The notes beneath the pieces are model-generated. The model saw nothing but the letters and a program-made list of their open reading frames with translations. It did no database searches and was not told where the DNA came from. Below, piece by piece: positions 1-33,167 of a DNA stretch of 64,000 nucleotides (positions are counted from its first letter, which is position 1; each line of letters starts with the position of its first letter). This DNA comes from Hoplostethus atlanticus (taxonomy: Eukaryota > Chordata > Actinopteri > Trachichthyiformes > Trachichthyidae): the NCBI GenBank assembly GCA_034670405.1, contig JAXDDX010000004.1, forward strand, positions 12,269,501-12,333,500. Direction: 5' to 3'. The position numbers and the translations under genes were made by a program.

Positions 1-43
1 AATGCATCGAATCAGACCAGCTGCTGTGAGGAAGAGAGGCGGT

Positions 44-44
<1 letters not shown>

Positions 45-105
<61 letters not shown>
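45..105. repeat. CA microsatellite
   Basis: About 30 uninterrupted CA units. Confidence 0.98.
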
Positions 106-107
<2 letters not shown>

Positions 108-1549
108 AGCTTAGTTCGGTGTGTTGTGTATCCTCCAGTGAGCTTTAGAGGAAGGAGGCAGAGGGGATGAATGATGCCCTATGACCCTCTCAGCACACTC
201 CCCTTGCTAGTTGGCGGCCCCCCAGACCCCTGTCCTTCCTCCATTAGGGATAAAGAGCATGGGCAGGGAGAGGCAGACATTTCCCCTTCATCTCTCCCCC
301 AGGTTCAGCAGGCGGAAAAGGTCATATTGTTCCTGTCCATGACTCACTCCGAGCAGAATGGATGGAGCGCTGGCTCTTTGTGTGAGGAGGCTGTGGGGCA
401 TGTGGGGCTGCCTGCCTGTCTATCGACCTGTTTCTGTCTGCCCACCAGCTTGTTTGTTTGCTTGTCTACCTGCCTGAGCGTCGAGGGACTCGGGGACTTG
501 GGGCAAAAATGTCCTTGAAAGTTCAGAAATTGTGTTTGTGTTTCTGATCAGAAAACAACTGAGCACACAACCTGAAGCAGCAGAAAACGTCTCTGATAGT
601 TGTTTATGTGAAGGTATATTATGATGTTAAATACAAATTGAGTGTTTATTTGCCAATATGCAATAAAAGTTCCCCTGAAGAGGACCATGATGCAACACAA
701 ATCTGATCAAAAGGGCAAAAAGGGCCTCTGAAAAAAAAGTACAATCCTTTCCATGGCCTGCCTGTCTCTTTACTTCTCTGTCTTTTTCCTGTCTGTCTGT
801 TGTGCCTACCTGTCTCTCTCTCTCTGTCTGCCTGTCTCACATACTTGTTTTACGGTGCCGCTGCTTTCTGGGTTTGCATGCCGTCTCTCTGCTCTCTCCC
901 GTCTCCCTCCCACTCGACTGCTGGGATGGAATTTGCGTTTGAGAGCATCAGTCTCTCTGCCTGCCAGATGCAGCCACAATCCAGCCGTCTGCAGCGCTGC
1001 CAGACGACGGCGTGGTCGGTCCTGTGTGTCCCCTGTGTTTCTCTCTGACTCGGAGGGTGGAGGCTCTCTCTTCCCTTTGTACGTTCCCCGACGAGGGCAG
1101 CGTTCACACCGCAGACCTTCATGCTCGTTTCTGAATTGCTGCATATGAGAAGTTTCTGGATGACTCTTCCCGTCTATTCTGGGATGTAACCCGTATCCGA
1201 TACCGAAATGAACTGACAGCGATGTAGAAAAGGCAGGCGTGAGCAGAGAGACCATAACAAAAGACACCACAAACGTTTTTGTACCTACTCGCCCGCTTGT
1301 TTTGAACACATTTCATTTCAGTTACAGTATGTGCCTTTGAGTTTCAATCTAATCAAGTCGTTATTTGGCTTCTTTTGATGGTTGTGTCTCATTGTCCTCC
1401 ATGCTAACGCTAATGCTAACGCTCAGCTAAACTGCCATGGGCCAAAATGATGACAATCATCTCAGATGATTTTCTAATGGCAACGCTGACAAATCTTTTG
1501 ATTTGAGTGTTCAAATACAAGGTCACATGTCTCAGGATTCAATTTTGTA

Positions 1550-1690
1550 CCACATATCCACGTGGTCCAGATTGCAACTCAATGCAGCTTTTTGCAGTTC
1601 AAACTGATTAGAGAACATCAGATCTGTCACATGTGAGGGAAAATCTGAAATAGGCCACATTCAGCTACAGTGTGAACGCAGCCTTAGAGA
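1550..1690. mobile_element. probable non-autonomous DNA transposon relic
   Basis: The stretch with CAGATCTGTCACATGTGAGG, ending CAGTGTGAACGCAGCCTTA, resembles the terminal sequence of widespread fish MITEs; a related end (TTGTGAACGCAGCCTC) occurs at about 52,278-52,293. Boundaries and family are uncertain. Confidence 0.4.
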
Positions 1691-4600
1691 AGAAGGGGTA
1701 ATGTGACCGAAACCTGCTGGTTCAAATCCCCGAAAGTTTTGAAAATCTAGCTTGATGAATTAGAAAAGCCCTCCCTTCCCTTATCGACTACCAGCAAGAC
1801 ACCAACCTCCTAGCTGCTCCATGTGCAGCTCTCTTCCCCAGCGTGTTGCTTTTGAATCAGAATGCGTTCTCCGTTAACTTGTCTGGCTAAAGAACGGCTG
1901 ACGTCCTAATCCATCACCCGTTCTGAGAGTCGGGGGGATCCTCCGGGAGTCTGCAGGGCTGGGGTAGGAAGGTGCTGCAGCTCTCAGCAGCTCTGTTTTC
2001 CTGGCACCGACGACGCTTTCCACTAGCGCTTTCTGGCCCCCCCGAGGCTGAGTGAACTAACGGCAGCAGAAATAGACTTAACAGCAGAGAAACGACACTC
2101 ACCTCCACGGGACGCACAGAGGGCTTTTTTTTTTTTTCCTCCTCGCCGAGACCCGAGACAGCCAAGTATTCATTTGTATTACAGCTCGAGTTTTTTTATG
2201 TCGTGGATTATGAAGATATATGGTTTCCCCCCACCTCGCCTCCTCATGGCTGGTTTCTACTGGTCAGTTGAGAACATTTTGGAGACGCTGGTTTTCGAGA
2301 AGAAGTTTTTCTTGCAATTCATCTGCCTCTTTCTGGGGCTGTATCAGGACATGAGAGGCCCTCCGGTGCCCCGAGTTGGAAACCGGCTTGAGAAACTGGC
2401 TGCAGTGTTGAAAACCACTTTCCTGTGTCAGACGGCCTGCCAACAATATCTGCCTTTCCTCCGTAGATTTGTCTGCCTGTGCGTTTTGGATGTGGCAGCG
2501 GCTCGCACTCATGAACTGGCTTGTTTCAGTGAAAGGATTGTACTAATATGGACCGGGCAGAGAAGCAGGAAATAGTTTCCTAACTGAGGTTGATTAATGG
2601 CGTGGGAGGGAGGGAGGGGTGGATGAGGGGGAGGCGGGAAGCAGGGAGGGAGGTGGGGAAAGGAACAGGAAAGAGGAGAGATAGTGGCTTTTTTTATTTC
2701 TGTCTCAACTGAAAATGAAAACCACCGTGTCACATGATGTGGTGCAACCGAGGGTAAATCCAACTAGTACCAAACCTTTTGATGGTTGTTCACCTTCCAT
2801 CTTTTTTTATGTACCATTACATCACTGAACACAGTACCTTGGCTGGCGTCCGGTAGTGGAGTTTGTCGGCTTAGCTCTCCGTTAGAGGTTTGCCGGCGGG
2901 AAACATATTGCGCACGATGACGCCGGGCTGGCAACCTCTCCTGGAGTTGATGCGGAGCAGATTCCTCTTGACCCCTGTTGTTTTCCCAGCCAGCCTCGGT
3001 TCTGGGAGGCTGAGACAGGCGAGAGGAGGCAGACGAGAAGTTTTACGACCCCCAGATTTGCTGTTACGTGCGATGCTGTGCTGGAGTTGAAACAGGCCGT
3101 GTGAAGCCGGCGTAGCGAGAGTCAGGATGACTTCGACGGGCAATTATTGTACAGGAGAGACACGCATTGTACCAGGACAACAGGACCTCACATGTAGTGC
3201 GCAGAGATCATGCAAGAGGCTAGACAGCAAACCATGTGTGGCTCTTCTGATGCTTATGGTATTCATTTGATGCATTCCTGGCTATACTCAGGCTTTCTGC
3301 AGGAGGAAAGCCTGGTGCCCAGAGTTCAAATGGAGCGATAGCTGGTGAAAACACAACTCTCAGGGGAGGTGTTCCTCTGTCAGCTCCCTCAGCAGTCTGG
3401 CACAACAGTTCAATCATGTTCTGAGTCTTTCAAAAGCACCAATTTCTGCTAACTTCTGTATCTGCTGTCGCGACTAGAGATTCCTCAGTCTCTCGTCCAA
3501 GAGCCAGGCCTAATGCTTGGCTGTGTCTACTCTACCAGCCACTTCAGCTGGTCTTCATTTGGATGGTCCTATTCTAGAAACCTAATTGGCTGGGGAACAT
3601 TGACCTGCCCCCCGTGGCCGGCGGACCAGTCAGTTTGTTTCTTGCCCCCGCTAAGAGCCTCGAGGGCCTCGAGGGCCTGGGAGTGTTGACCACCACACAG
3701 CCAGCCGGTCATGTGATAGGGCAGGTGGCTGCCAGCCTGGGCTTGTTGTGTGTGCTGCTGCCAAACTCCACAGTGACCCAGAGGGTTAATGGAACGGCAG
3801 GAGGGCCGGCTAATTGTTGTCAGGGGGAGGCCTGTTGCCCAGCCCAGAGCGACCAAACTCACCACCCCCCCCCGTCTCATTTAACAAGGTAGCATTCCTT
3901 CGGTGAACTTTTGCTATATTTTACAACTGTGCTCTTTGCAGGTTGACTCAAAACCCTTTGACATTTTCATCAGTATGTGCCTGTTAAAGCTACACTGGGG
4001 AATGTGTTAACGTAAAAATACATGCATACATAGAGTACATACGTTTGAGACCCCATATTAGCCCAAATGAACTAATTGCGATATAGTAGATATCCCTGTT
4101 TGATCAAATGAAAGTCTTGTGTCAGGTATAGACTCTTCTCCACCCACAGGAAGTGATAAACTGAAATTTTAAGAGGAAAAATACCAATTCTCTCTCAAAC
4201 CGCGGTGAGTGAGCGCCCCATCCAGAGAAAGCTGGACCCCCCCAACGTTAGATCTTTTCCTCTCTCTCGTCCTTTTGGCGTCCTTGAAGATAAAGTGAGA
4301 CCGGCTGGGTTGGTGAACACGAGCCCTGCTGTGTGCAGTTTACTGACGTCATGCCGCGTTGAAGATTCACCTCCCACCGCCGTTTGGAGCTGCCGGTGTG
4401 TGAAGTTGCCTTGTGCAGCTTCTTTTTGTAAAGTCGTTTTTAAGGCATTTAAGTAACAAGGGAGAGAGAAATGTGACGTCCCGGATGCTAACCCTCAACA
4501 TTGCGAGCGCATGGCATGCACCCCAGCCTGCAGCACCACCAGGACACCCTCCTCTTACACTCTCATTAATTTCTATCCTCCTAAGTTGCTGACACCACAA

Positions 4601-5514
4601 CCCTGTTGCAACTGCTTGAGGACTTTGGCTCGCCTCTGGAGGGACTATTGATTAAAGGTTAATTGAAATGTATTCGGGCCCGTTGGGGCTTGACGTAAAT
4701 CAGGAGTAACTCTGCAGGACTCTTGCACCGCAGCAGGGGCCGAGGGCGTGCGGCTACTGGGTATTTGCAGAGCACATCAGTCTTAAAAATACCATATAAT
4801 CTCTTGCCGTTGAAGTTCCACCTCTTCCAGAGTTTCTACGCATCCACAGTGTTTCCCCCCCCCTGGCTTTTTCATTGGTTAGCTTCTCTTGGTAAGTGCC
4901 ACCACATACCATCAAACTCACACACATCTGAAACCCGGCTCTTCCACACTGAAGTTTATTGATAGCCGTATAAACCTCACGCCACTCCGCTTTAAGGGTG
5001 ACCTCATCGCGGAAGTTCCAGGACGACTCCGACCCAGCTTGCCAGTGACTTTTAAGTGGCTTTTGTTCCCCCGGCAGTGGAAGGCAGGCCAGTGAGAGAC
5101 AGTGCCGGCTTTCATAAATGCCTGGCTCGGCTCTCGCAGGTCCTCCTTCGGCTCTCTGGAGGAATATGGTGCCTGATGTTCGGGCCCTGGGTGTAATTAA
5201 CCCGGGATCTCATAAAGAGGCGTTCACGGCGGGGAGCGCGGCGGGCTCACTGCTCATGCCAGCTCCTGTTGGGCGGCGGAGGACCCGGCCCAGATGTTTT
5301 CCATTAGTTTGCCAGCATGCCAGCAATGCCTGAGAATCCAAGGCCTACTGCACCTACTGTATACACAATGCTCTAGTGTGCTATGGCACCATGGGTAACA
5401 CACACTAGCTTGTTAGCAGTGCACATGGAGAGGCAGGAATGAGTGAAAAAAGCATGCTAGCCCGCTACACATCCACTTTTCCTGCTCTCAGATTTCCACT
5501 GAACCCTCATTTTT

Positions 5515-5575
5515 AATACTTTATCGATCCCTGTAGGGTCATTCTCTTTTCTCCTCCACAGGGAGGTCAGGGGTC
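5515..5575 (+). mobile_element. LINE-tail-like fragment
   Basis: ACTTTATCGATCCCTGTAGG resembles the teleost dispersed motif TTTATTGATCCCCGTGGGGA found at about 20,028. Probably the 3' end of a non-LTR element. Family unknown. Confidence 0.45.
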
Positions 5576-5903
5576 AGACTCACAACGGTTAGCCTGGTTG
5601 ACTTAAATATGTTTGCAAAAAGTAACAAAATGGTAACAAAGACACTTTCAGCCTTCATCAGGGTACAAATGACTGTGACAGAACAGGTCTACAAGTAGGT
5701 CAACACCTGTTAATAGCCAATCAATCGGTAGGAATCAACCATCAACAATCAATTCCATTCAATCATAAGAACTGACTTTAAATGTGTTGCTGTGTCCGCT
5801 GTGGGATTGTAAAGTCGACTTGGCCCGTGTGCATGGAAACTGGGAACCTACGACCTGCTGCACATGTACACGGTGTTCCTACTGCTGCAGATCCTCTATA
5901 TGA

Positions 5904-27132
<21,229 letters not shown>

Positions 27133-27545
27133 ACCCTCTCTAGTCCTGACCTGGGACCACCAGCCTACCTGCTCTCAACACCGCCAGATCCTCCGTCTGC
27201 CCCGTCACCGCTTTCCTGTCCTACTACGCTACGTTTTTTATGTCTCTGGCCTTATCTTTTTGTCATAATCCTCTGTCTCCTCCTCCCACCTTTCCAGCCT
27301 CGTCACCACTCCCTCACACTCTGTCTCCGTTGTATTTGCTTCCCACGCAATGCAGCAACTCTCCGGGTTTACAAAGAGGGAGAGAGAAAATGTTTGTTTC
27401 TGTTTTTATTTTCTTGTTGTCATTGTTTTTCTTCATAAAATGAATAAAGTTAACATATTTTATTATACAGAACAAAAAAAGGTATTTTTCTTCACCTGAT
27501 TGAAAATAAGAGACGAAAATTGTAATAAAGAAAAATTGCAATACT
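27133..27545 (+). other. actn1: actn1 3' UTR with two candidate poly(A) signals
   Basis: After the TGA the sequence becomes C/T-rich, then AT-rich. AATAAA occurs at 27,443-27,448 and again at 27,524-27,529, giving a 3' UTR of roughly 330-420 nt, short compared with mammals. No transcript end is visible, so the exact site is unknown. Confidence 0.7.
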
Positions 27546-27603
27546 TTCTCTTCTTATTCTCTGTCTGCCATTGAGATCAACCATAATGTTAATAGATTTG
27601 AAA

Positions 27604-27650
27604 TGACATTTAGCTGATTCTCTTATTCAGAGTGACTCACAATAAGTGCA
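27604..27650 (-). mobile_element. SINE-tail repeat (reverse orientation), degenerate
   Basis: CATTTAGCTGATTCTCTTAT then TCAGAGTGACTCACAATAAG, a diverged copy of the same tail. Confidence 0.6.
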
Positions 27651-27996
27651 ACACTAGAAAAAGCTTAAATACCTAAATCACCAAAGAATAGCTGTAACAA
27701 ATATTCCTGCAGCCCTAGAATGATCATGTATATGTCCGTTGTCAAAGTAAAAACACTGGTGTTGATGTGCAATAAAATGTGTTTTTCAGGAAATGGTTAG
27801 GGCAGAAAGCATGTGCAGAAATTGGTGTTGGTGGCCCAAAGCATATCAAAGATACTCATACATTAAAATCGTAATCTGGTGCTCACCGAGCTCAGGCATT
27901 CATCAACTATGAGACCAACAGTGCATCTGATTCAAGAGGACATCTGGACACGGCTGCCACTGCTACCTCTAAGAGCATGATATTGGAATCATGGTC

Positions 27997-28220
27997 TGTG
28001 TGTGTGTGTGTGTGTGTGTTTTAAAAGTGGGGTAATCCTCACTTCTTCAAAGGGTTAGTTAGGGTTAGGACCTTGGTTTAGGATTAAGGTTTGAATTGGG
28101 TTTGGGTTCAGGTAATGGTTATGGTTGGTTAGGTATGTAGTAGGGAGGGTTAGAGTAAGGGAATGAATGCAGTCAATGGGTGGTCCTCATGAGGATAGAA
28201 GTACAAGGATGTGTGTGTGT
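27997..28220. repeat. GT repeat plus degenerate GGGTTA-like repeat
   Basis: A GT repeat at 27,997-28,019, then many GGGTTAG and GGTTAGG-like words to 28,160, then GGTCCTCATGAGGATAGAAG and another short GT run. Similar arrangements are dispersed in fish genomes. Confidence 0.6.
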
Positions 28221-28621
28221 GACAGACGACGAGATAGTGATAAAGACGACACATGATGAATCAGCTGAAAAAGGTAATACACTAATGCACTGAGGTACAA
28301 ATAAATACCCTACATTCTATAAATGAAGGATAAACCCAAAATAGATAACACAAGGAGACATCAACAACAACGAATGGGCATACACCTATCTATAACGCAA
28401 CATTCATTTTTTTTTCTGTATCCACAATATCTGATCAAATTTTGTATTTGTATTACCTTTGTCAAGTGAAATTCCAGACGGGGATCAGAGCGGAACTTTG
28501 AATATGACTTTGCAACATTCCGGACAATTTAGTGGGTTGGACCCAGTCAGGAAACGCGTCCCAGCTGTGACCTGCTCGCTTTTTATTAAGTAACATGGGT
28601 TTTTAGCTGGATATAACAGTC

Positions 28622-28681
28622 ATGTTTACTTGGAAGGCGTTGCAGAAAAATAAAACAGTGAGATATGGAGTCCCTATGCTT
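28622..28681 (+). CDS. cox16: cox16 exon 1, coding part
   Basis: ATG at 28,622, then 20 codons reading MFTWKALQKNKTVRYGVPML, followed by the perfect donor GTAAGT. Human COX16 starts [20 protein letters not shown], so this is the matching start with a slightly shorter leader. Intron 1 (742 nt) has GTTAGCTAACATTAGC-type words common in fish introns but no other feature. Confidence 0.92.
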
Positions 28682-31600
28682 GTAAGTTGCTTGTGCTACT
28701 TTTAGCGCATACTTTGTGGCAAATAAACGGTGATAAGCCTGTTAGCTAACATTAGCTGCCCGGCTTGACTTCCCAGTCCAGAGGGATAATACTAACGTCA
28801 GATCTAGCTATTATACAATTTTACCATTAATAATAAAGTAGAGTTTGGCAGTCAGGACCTCACAATAATGTAGGATTATTTACGTTTACTAGTTTTAACT
28901 GACGTATCCATGTAAACTCAGTTGGAGACTGGCGTTGTGGACTCACAGTATGTTTGTTTGAACTGTGTGCGTTTGTTTGAGCTTTTTTAATTGCAGTATT
29001 AATAGAAATTAACTAAAGAATGCGCCTTTGAAAATCAGCCAAGGGTACCATACATGTCTCCACGAGGTCAGACCCCCACTCATTGTCAATAGGTCAGCTC
29101 CAGGATTTGTCTCTTCAAGGCTCTTGGGAAACTTGTGTTCAAAATCAATGGTCTTGGTGAAGAATTCTAATGCAGAAATCTACACAGAGATAAATAATGC
29201 TCATGTTTTAGTCATACATGAGGGTACTGTGTGTACCTTGGGCAACATGTTAAAATGAAGATGAACTGACAACTAGCAATTATTGCCATATGAAGTGAAC
29301 CTCCCAAGTAGTTCATTCAAAGGAAAAGCCTCCCTTTCTCCAAGCTTTGTCAAAGCAAGTGTAATGCAAAGACCAATGTCCTTTTAATGAAATTAAGCAC
29401 AGGTCTTTTCCATGTTGTTTCAGTTGCTCATCGTCGGAGGTTCCTTTGGCCTACGAGAGTTTACACAAATCCGGTACGATGCCCAGAAGATCAGAAAAAG
29501 GGTGTGTAGTAAATTCACTAGTGTTACTACTTCATTTTTACATTGTACATATCCTATGCAGAGCAAGCATACAATAAGTGTGACAGTAGATGAAGTTTAA
29601 ATTCCCAGGTGGCCATCATTACAAGAAACCATGGTAAGAACCACAAGGGTCAGAGCCACAACTTTTGTGTGCAACTAAATATGCAACTACTCCTCCTAGT
29701 GGTTAGGCACATACCTGCACCTGACAGCCACGATTCTGGTATGACTGGGCCCAGACAGGAACGGTATATTGTCACAATAGCACACATGCAGAGTTGTCTT
29801 TCCCTCTGAAGACTGCGTGATTCTCAAATGTTCAATTGGTGTATTTTTTTCTTCCAAACAGGATTCAACAGAATCATACAAATACTATTTTATCTACCCA
29901 TCGTTTCAGCAGAACCATCAAGACACTGCAGACATACAGCACTAACAGGCTTTTCTAACCTGATTAGAGTGAGTCAGTACAAGAGCAAGAAGTGAGAACA
30001 AGCCCTAATAATTCATTAAAGTGACAGCTCCAATTCATTAAAATGACAGAAGACCAACCATTTATTAGAAGCCATTACAATCTGATGAGCTGGCTGTGGG
30101 GGGGCGAGGAAAGTGGGTGTTTTGTACTATTTTACCGTGACAAATGCCGATGCATGTCATCTGGGTGGGAGCCAGATGGCAGGGCATCTTTTCTTATTAC
30201 TGTCCATGTGAGGCGGCACTAGAGTGTGGACGAGAGGGGGGCATCATGCCCCTGGCTCTGTGCCTGTCTGCTCCATGCAGCTGCCCCCGCACTACTCCTC
30301 TCTTCTGAAGAGGCCTGCGGCAGATACAGGCTCTCCTCGCCGCTCAGCAGGCCTCCTCTCAAACCCTGTGGTTGAGACACAACTGTGCTCAGCGTGCACG
30401 TGTATGCGTGTGTGCACATGCAATGCATGCAGTAACGAAACAGACGTCAAAATGCATGCGATTAAAACCGTTCTTGTGGCTCTTACTTGCAAATGTTACC
30501 AGCTGATTCCCTTTCTTGTCCTCTGAGATGTTGACCCACTTTCGTTGTCGAAGCCACTGTCTGTCTGGGAACTAAGTCACTGTATGATCCAATTTGCATT
30601 TTCTCCTCAATGAATCAATTCAGCCCGGGGACAAAGCTGAGCCTTCCCTTCTTGTCAAGGTTTCATGGGAGTTTTTCCCTCTCTGAGGCTCTCAGTTTGT
30701 TATTTGGGAGATTCAGGCTAGTGGGAGTAATAACCCCTCTGTAGTAGGTTTAATACTAATTACTTCCAGTGGACTGAAGGCTGCATCCTGATGCTGTAGT
30801 AGTTACTCTCTAGCTGTCTCTGTAGGCTGCAGAAATATAGGTCTAATTAAAAATCAATCATGAAATGATGAAAGTCACTGGAGTAATTTGAAGCATTATT
30901 GCAATGAAATATTAGAAGTCATTAAAAATAATGGATTCAGAATGGGATTCATTTCAGTCCTATTCTCGGGCTAAATCGATTTGAATTGCAAAACAATAAC
31001 AGTTCCTCTGGACTTGACTCCGTGTGGCTCTCCAAATATCTCCTCTCCTACCAACCCTGTTCCCAAACCATCTGACAGAGTGCTGCTTGTTTTGCTCAAC
31101 CTGCCGATGTTTTGCCAAATCAAGCAGAATAATTTACAGGAGGAAAACCAGGGCCAATTGGATCCTCTCTCCAGGTTCCTGGAGACCTGGACGATGGTGA
31201 GGAGAAGTCCTGAGTGCTTATCTCTTCCACACAAGCTGATGGACCTGACTCGCCGACCGCCTCTCCCCTTCTGCAGATGTCATAATTTATACATTAAAGA
31301 AATAATGCATGAAGAAAAGGAGGAAGATGCAGCCTGAAGGGACTTCTCACTGCTTCAGTCAAACGTTGTAACCATACAAGCCTCTTCTCTCTTACCCCTT
31401 GCATGATTTGTCATCTACCTGCACTAATAAACTGATTTTTTCTGCCCACCAAATCTCTGTCAGACAAGGAAAACCTCCCACATCTTCACTCTCATCCTCT
31501 CCTTCCTGTCTTTGTTCATTCCATTCTCTTTCAGCTGGATCCTTCACTGGAGAGCAAAGTGAACATGGAGAGGCAGTCAGTCATGTTGGAGGAGGAGTAT

Positions 31601-32674
31601 GAGGTGAGGAGAGACAGGTTAGGGGCCATGTGGGGGGGGGCACAATGAATTAAACCGACTGGTGTGCTCTGTTTTTGATCCTTGGGAGAGATTTGGGATT
31701 GTGTGAGTTCATGTTTGGTCTTGGATGTTACAGACCTTCGTACATCGCTCTTCATCACAGCAGGGTTAGACTGATGTATCAGCTTGCCAATATATTGGGT
31801 CTATATTGGCCTTTTATTAACGCCCACTGCCGATATGATTTTTACACATTTTCTTTATTCATTATATTGTTCGATAAAGTATTTGTAAGTGAATTCTTCA
31901 TTTACAGGCAGTAATGTATCTCAATAGGTGCGGTGAGTCGCCCCACCTTAAAGACTTGCCAACCCACGTAAAAGGATTTCTTTAGTCGGGGTGTCTTAGT
32001 GTCACATGAGGATCTAAATGGCGTTTCAGAGACTTCTCCATCCTGCCAAGGACAAAATTCTGGGAGAAAAACTAAATACTTTTAATTTTTTGGCATGAAA
32101 ATGGTCAAATTTCAAGATAATTGGCACAAAACATCACCAATGGTATCACACAGTATCACAAAATATTGACGATGTCAGTCTAAAAATATTGGTATTGCGA
32201 TCGGCCTTCAAAAAGCCACAGATGCTCATTCTTAGTGTTTGTTTGGCATGCTTGGTACGCCAGATGGTCGGGCTCTACTGCATCAGGGCGTTTCAGAGAG
32301 CATCAGGTAAGCTGTCAGTCACAGAGAAGTCCTTAATTGAGTTTCAAATAGTTTCCTGTGTTTGTCTAAACTTTCTGGCACTGGATTTTATTGCCCTAAA
32401 TCTCATGAGGGGAAGCCCCGCCCACTTGGTGCTCCAGGTAGGTTAAAACAAACCGCTTTCATTTTCAACTAAATCTAGGTCTGGAGCGTTATAGCTACTG
32501 AGTTGTTTGTGTCCCCAAGTTAAAACCCTCCCTCCTGTTGGGCTGTTTCCTCTCTGCAGAAGATGAAGGAGTTGAGCTTGGACGAGTGGAAGAACATCCG
32601 CGGTCCCTCGTCCCTGGGAGGACTCCAAGGAGTACCAGGAGCAGCAGCGCACCAGGCAGAACAAAGAGGGGTAA
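28622..32674 (+). CDS. cox16: cytochrome c oxidase assembly factor COX16 (gene-level entry)
   Basis: Small single-pass mitochondrial inner-membrane protein needed to assemble complex IV; in mammals it works with SCO proteins in maturing the COX2 copper site. Four exons (60, 78, 69 and about 115 coding nt) join in phase 0 with GT/AG sites and give about 106 residues, the human length. Conserved landmarks: N-terminal basic KNKTVRYGVPML, membrane segment LLIVGGSFGLREFTQIRYDA (here split by intron 1), and C-terminal DEWKNIRGP. All exons are below the usual ORF cut-off. The last exon carries one extra C (32,605-32,607) that breaks the frame after the IRG-Pro motif. Downstream the +1 frame restores a family-like end and stop at 32,672. 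This may be a sequencing error or a real lesion. The position between actn1 and slc8a3 agrees with human 14q24. Confidence 0.93.
29424..29501 (+). CDS. cox16: cox16 exon 2 (membrane segment)
   Basis: 78 nt, 26 codons, LLIVGGSFGLREFTQIRYDA then QKIRKR. The acceptor is TTGTTTCAG and the donor AAGG|GTGTGT, which is off consensus at +3 to +5. It holds the single membrane-spanning helix and the strongly conserved GGSFGLREF and QIRYDA motifs, the best evidence for the family. Confidence 0.95.
29502..31534 (+). other. cox16: cox16 intron 2
   Basis: 2.0 kb non-coding. About 29,985-30,200 and 30,720-30,990 are AT-rich with many ATTA/TAAT words and little repeat character; they look like candidate conserved regulatory elements. 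The ORF at 30,981-31,337 has no recognisable domain and is not called. Confidence 0.65.
31535..31603 (+). CDS. cox16: cox16 exon 3
   Basis: 69 nt, 23 codons: LDPSLESKVNMERQSVMLEE then EYE. The acceptor is TCTCTTTCAG and the donor TGAG|GTGAGG. It lines up with human [21 protein letters not shown], a variable helical region facing the intermembrane space. Confidence 0.9.
31604..32559 (+). other. cox16: cox16 intron 3
   Basis: 0.96 kb, over half of it occupied by a MITE-like repeat (31,763-32,280). The remainder contains a pyrimidine tract before exon 4 and nothing else recognisable. Confidence 0.75.
31763..32280. mobile_element. MITE-like repeat in cox16 intron 3
   Basis: Starts GGTTAGACTGATGTATCAGC then TTGCCAATATATTGGG; towards its end come AAAATATTGGTATTGCGATC, GGCCTTCAAAAA and GTCGGGCTCTAC. 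These resemble the two ends of a common non-autonomous vertebrate repeat rich in (A)TATCGG words. Diverged. The 85-aa ORF at 32,189-32,446 lies mostly inside it and is not a gene. Confidence 0.6.
32560..32674 (+). CDS. cox16: cox16 exon 4, coding part, with +1 frameshift
   Basis: Starts after TCTCTGCAG with KMKELSLDEWKNIRGP, matching human KFDDWKNIRGPRPWEDP. In the run GGTCCCTCG (32,602-32,610) there is one C more than the family frame allows. Without it the sequence continues with Arg-Pro-Trp-Glu-Asp and ends after Asn-Lys-Glu-Gly at TAA 32,672-32,674. As written, the reading frame departs from the family after IRGP. The frame after the shift is fully family-like, so the indel is recent or an artefact. 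Confidence 0.88.
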
Positions 32675-33167
32675 GGCCGGGGGAAACCGGGCGTCACGGC
32701 CCACACACAATGCAGCAGGACGGACAAGACAAGAATGGAGGGAGTCGGTGGCGAAGGAAGGCACCGCCGAGAGCCAATTATCCTGGACGCTGCAACTCCA
32801 GGGCACAGGGCTCCACTTGTTTTGTCTCGGCTCGCATTGGACTTAAAACTATCTGTAACAAGTTCTGTCTCTGGTTGTGACACAGTCGGCCCTGCCAGTG
32901 GGGGGGGGGGGGGAACGATGTCACCACTCAAAAGTTTGAAAAAAGTTTGAGCTTGGTGTTAAATTTAAAGAGGAATACTTTCTTTCTTTCTTTATATGTA
33001 AAGAATATACCCCCCCCCCCCCCCCTCCAAACAGTTACTGGGTTTCTCTTCACTCTGATGACCAGGAGTTTGTAATGAAACCAGTAGGTGGCGTGTCTGT
33101 GTATTGGTACCTTGCACACAGAAAGCAAGGGAGGCAGATGTACATCAATGTGTGATTTCCACGGCTC

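Larger units (their letters stand above)
27546..28480. other. actn1-cox16 intergenic region
   Basis: About 0.9 kb. It contains a SINE-tail-like fragment (about 27,604-27,650), a GT repeat (27,997-28,019) and a stretch of degenerate GGGTTA-like words ending in a GGTCCTCATGAGGATAGAAG motif (about 28,040-28,220). No gene is seen. The last part should include the cox16 promoter, but no TATA box or other clear element is visible. Confidence 0.7.

Noticed and set aside
806-1309. 167-aa - strand ORF
   Set aside because: Composition follows the CT-rich local sequence; no domain and overlaps other frames equally open.
1710-1735. B-box-like GGTTCAAATCC
   Set aside because: No A box or cloverleaf around it, so not called a tRNA or SINE.
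2174-2575. 133-aa + strand ORF in actn1 intron 1
   Set aside because: No recognisable motif, no family resemblance and no splice context linking it to actn1; chance ORFs of this size are expected.
28050-28160. Interstitial telomere
   Set aside because: GGGTTA-like words are degenerate, mixed and not in tandem register; better explained as a dispersed repeat.
30981-31337. 118-aa + strand ORF in cox16 intron 2
   Set aside because: No recognisable domain and lies between exons of a supported gene.
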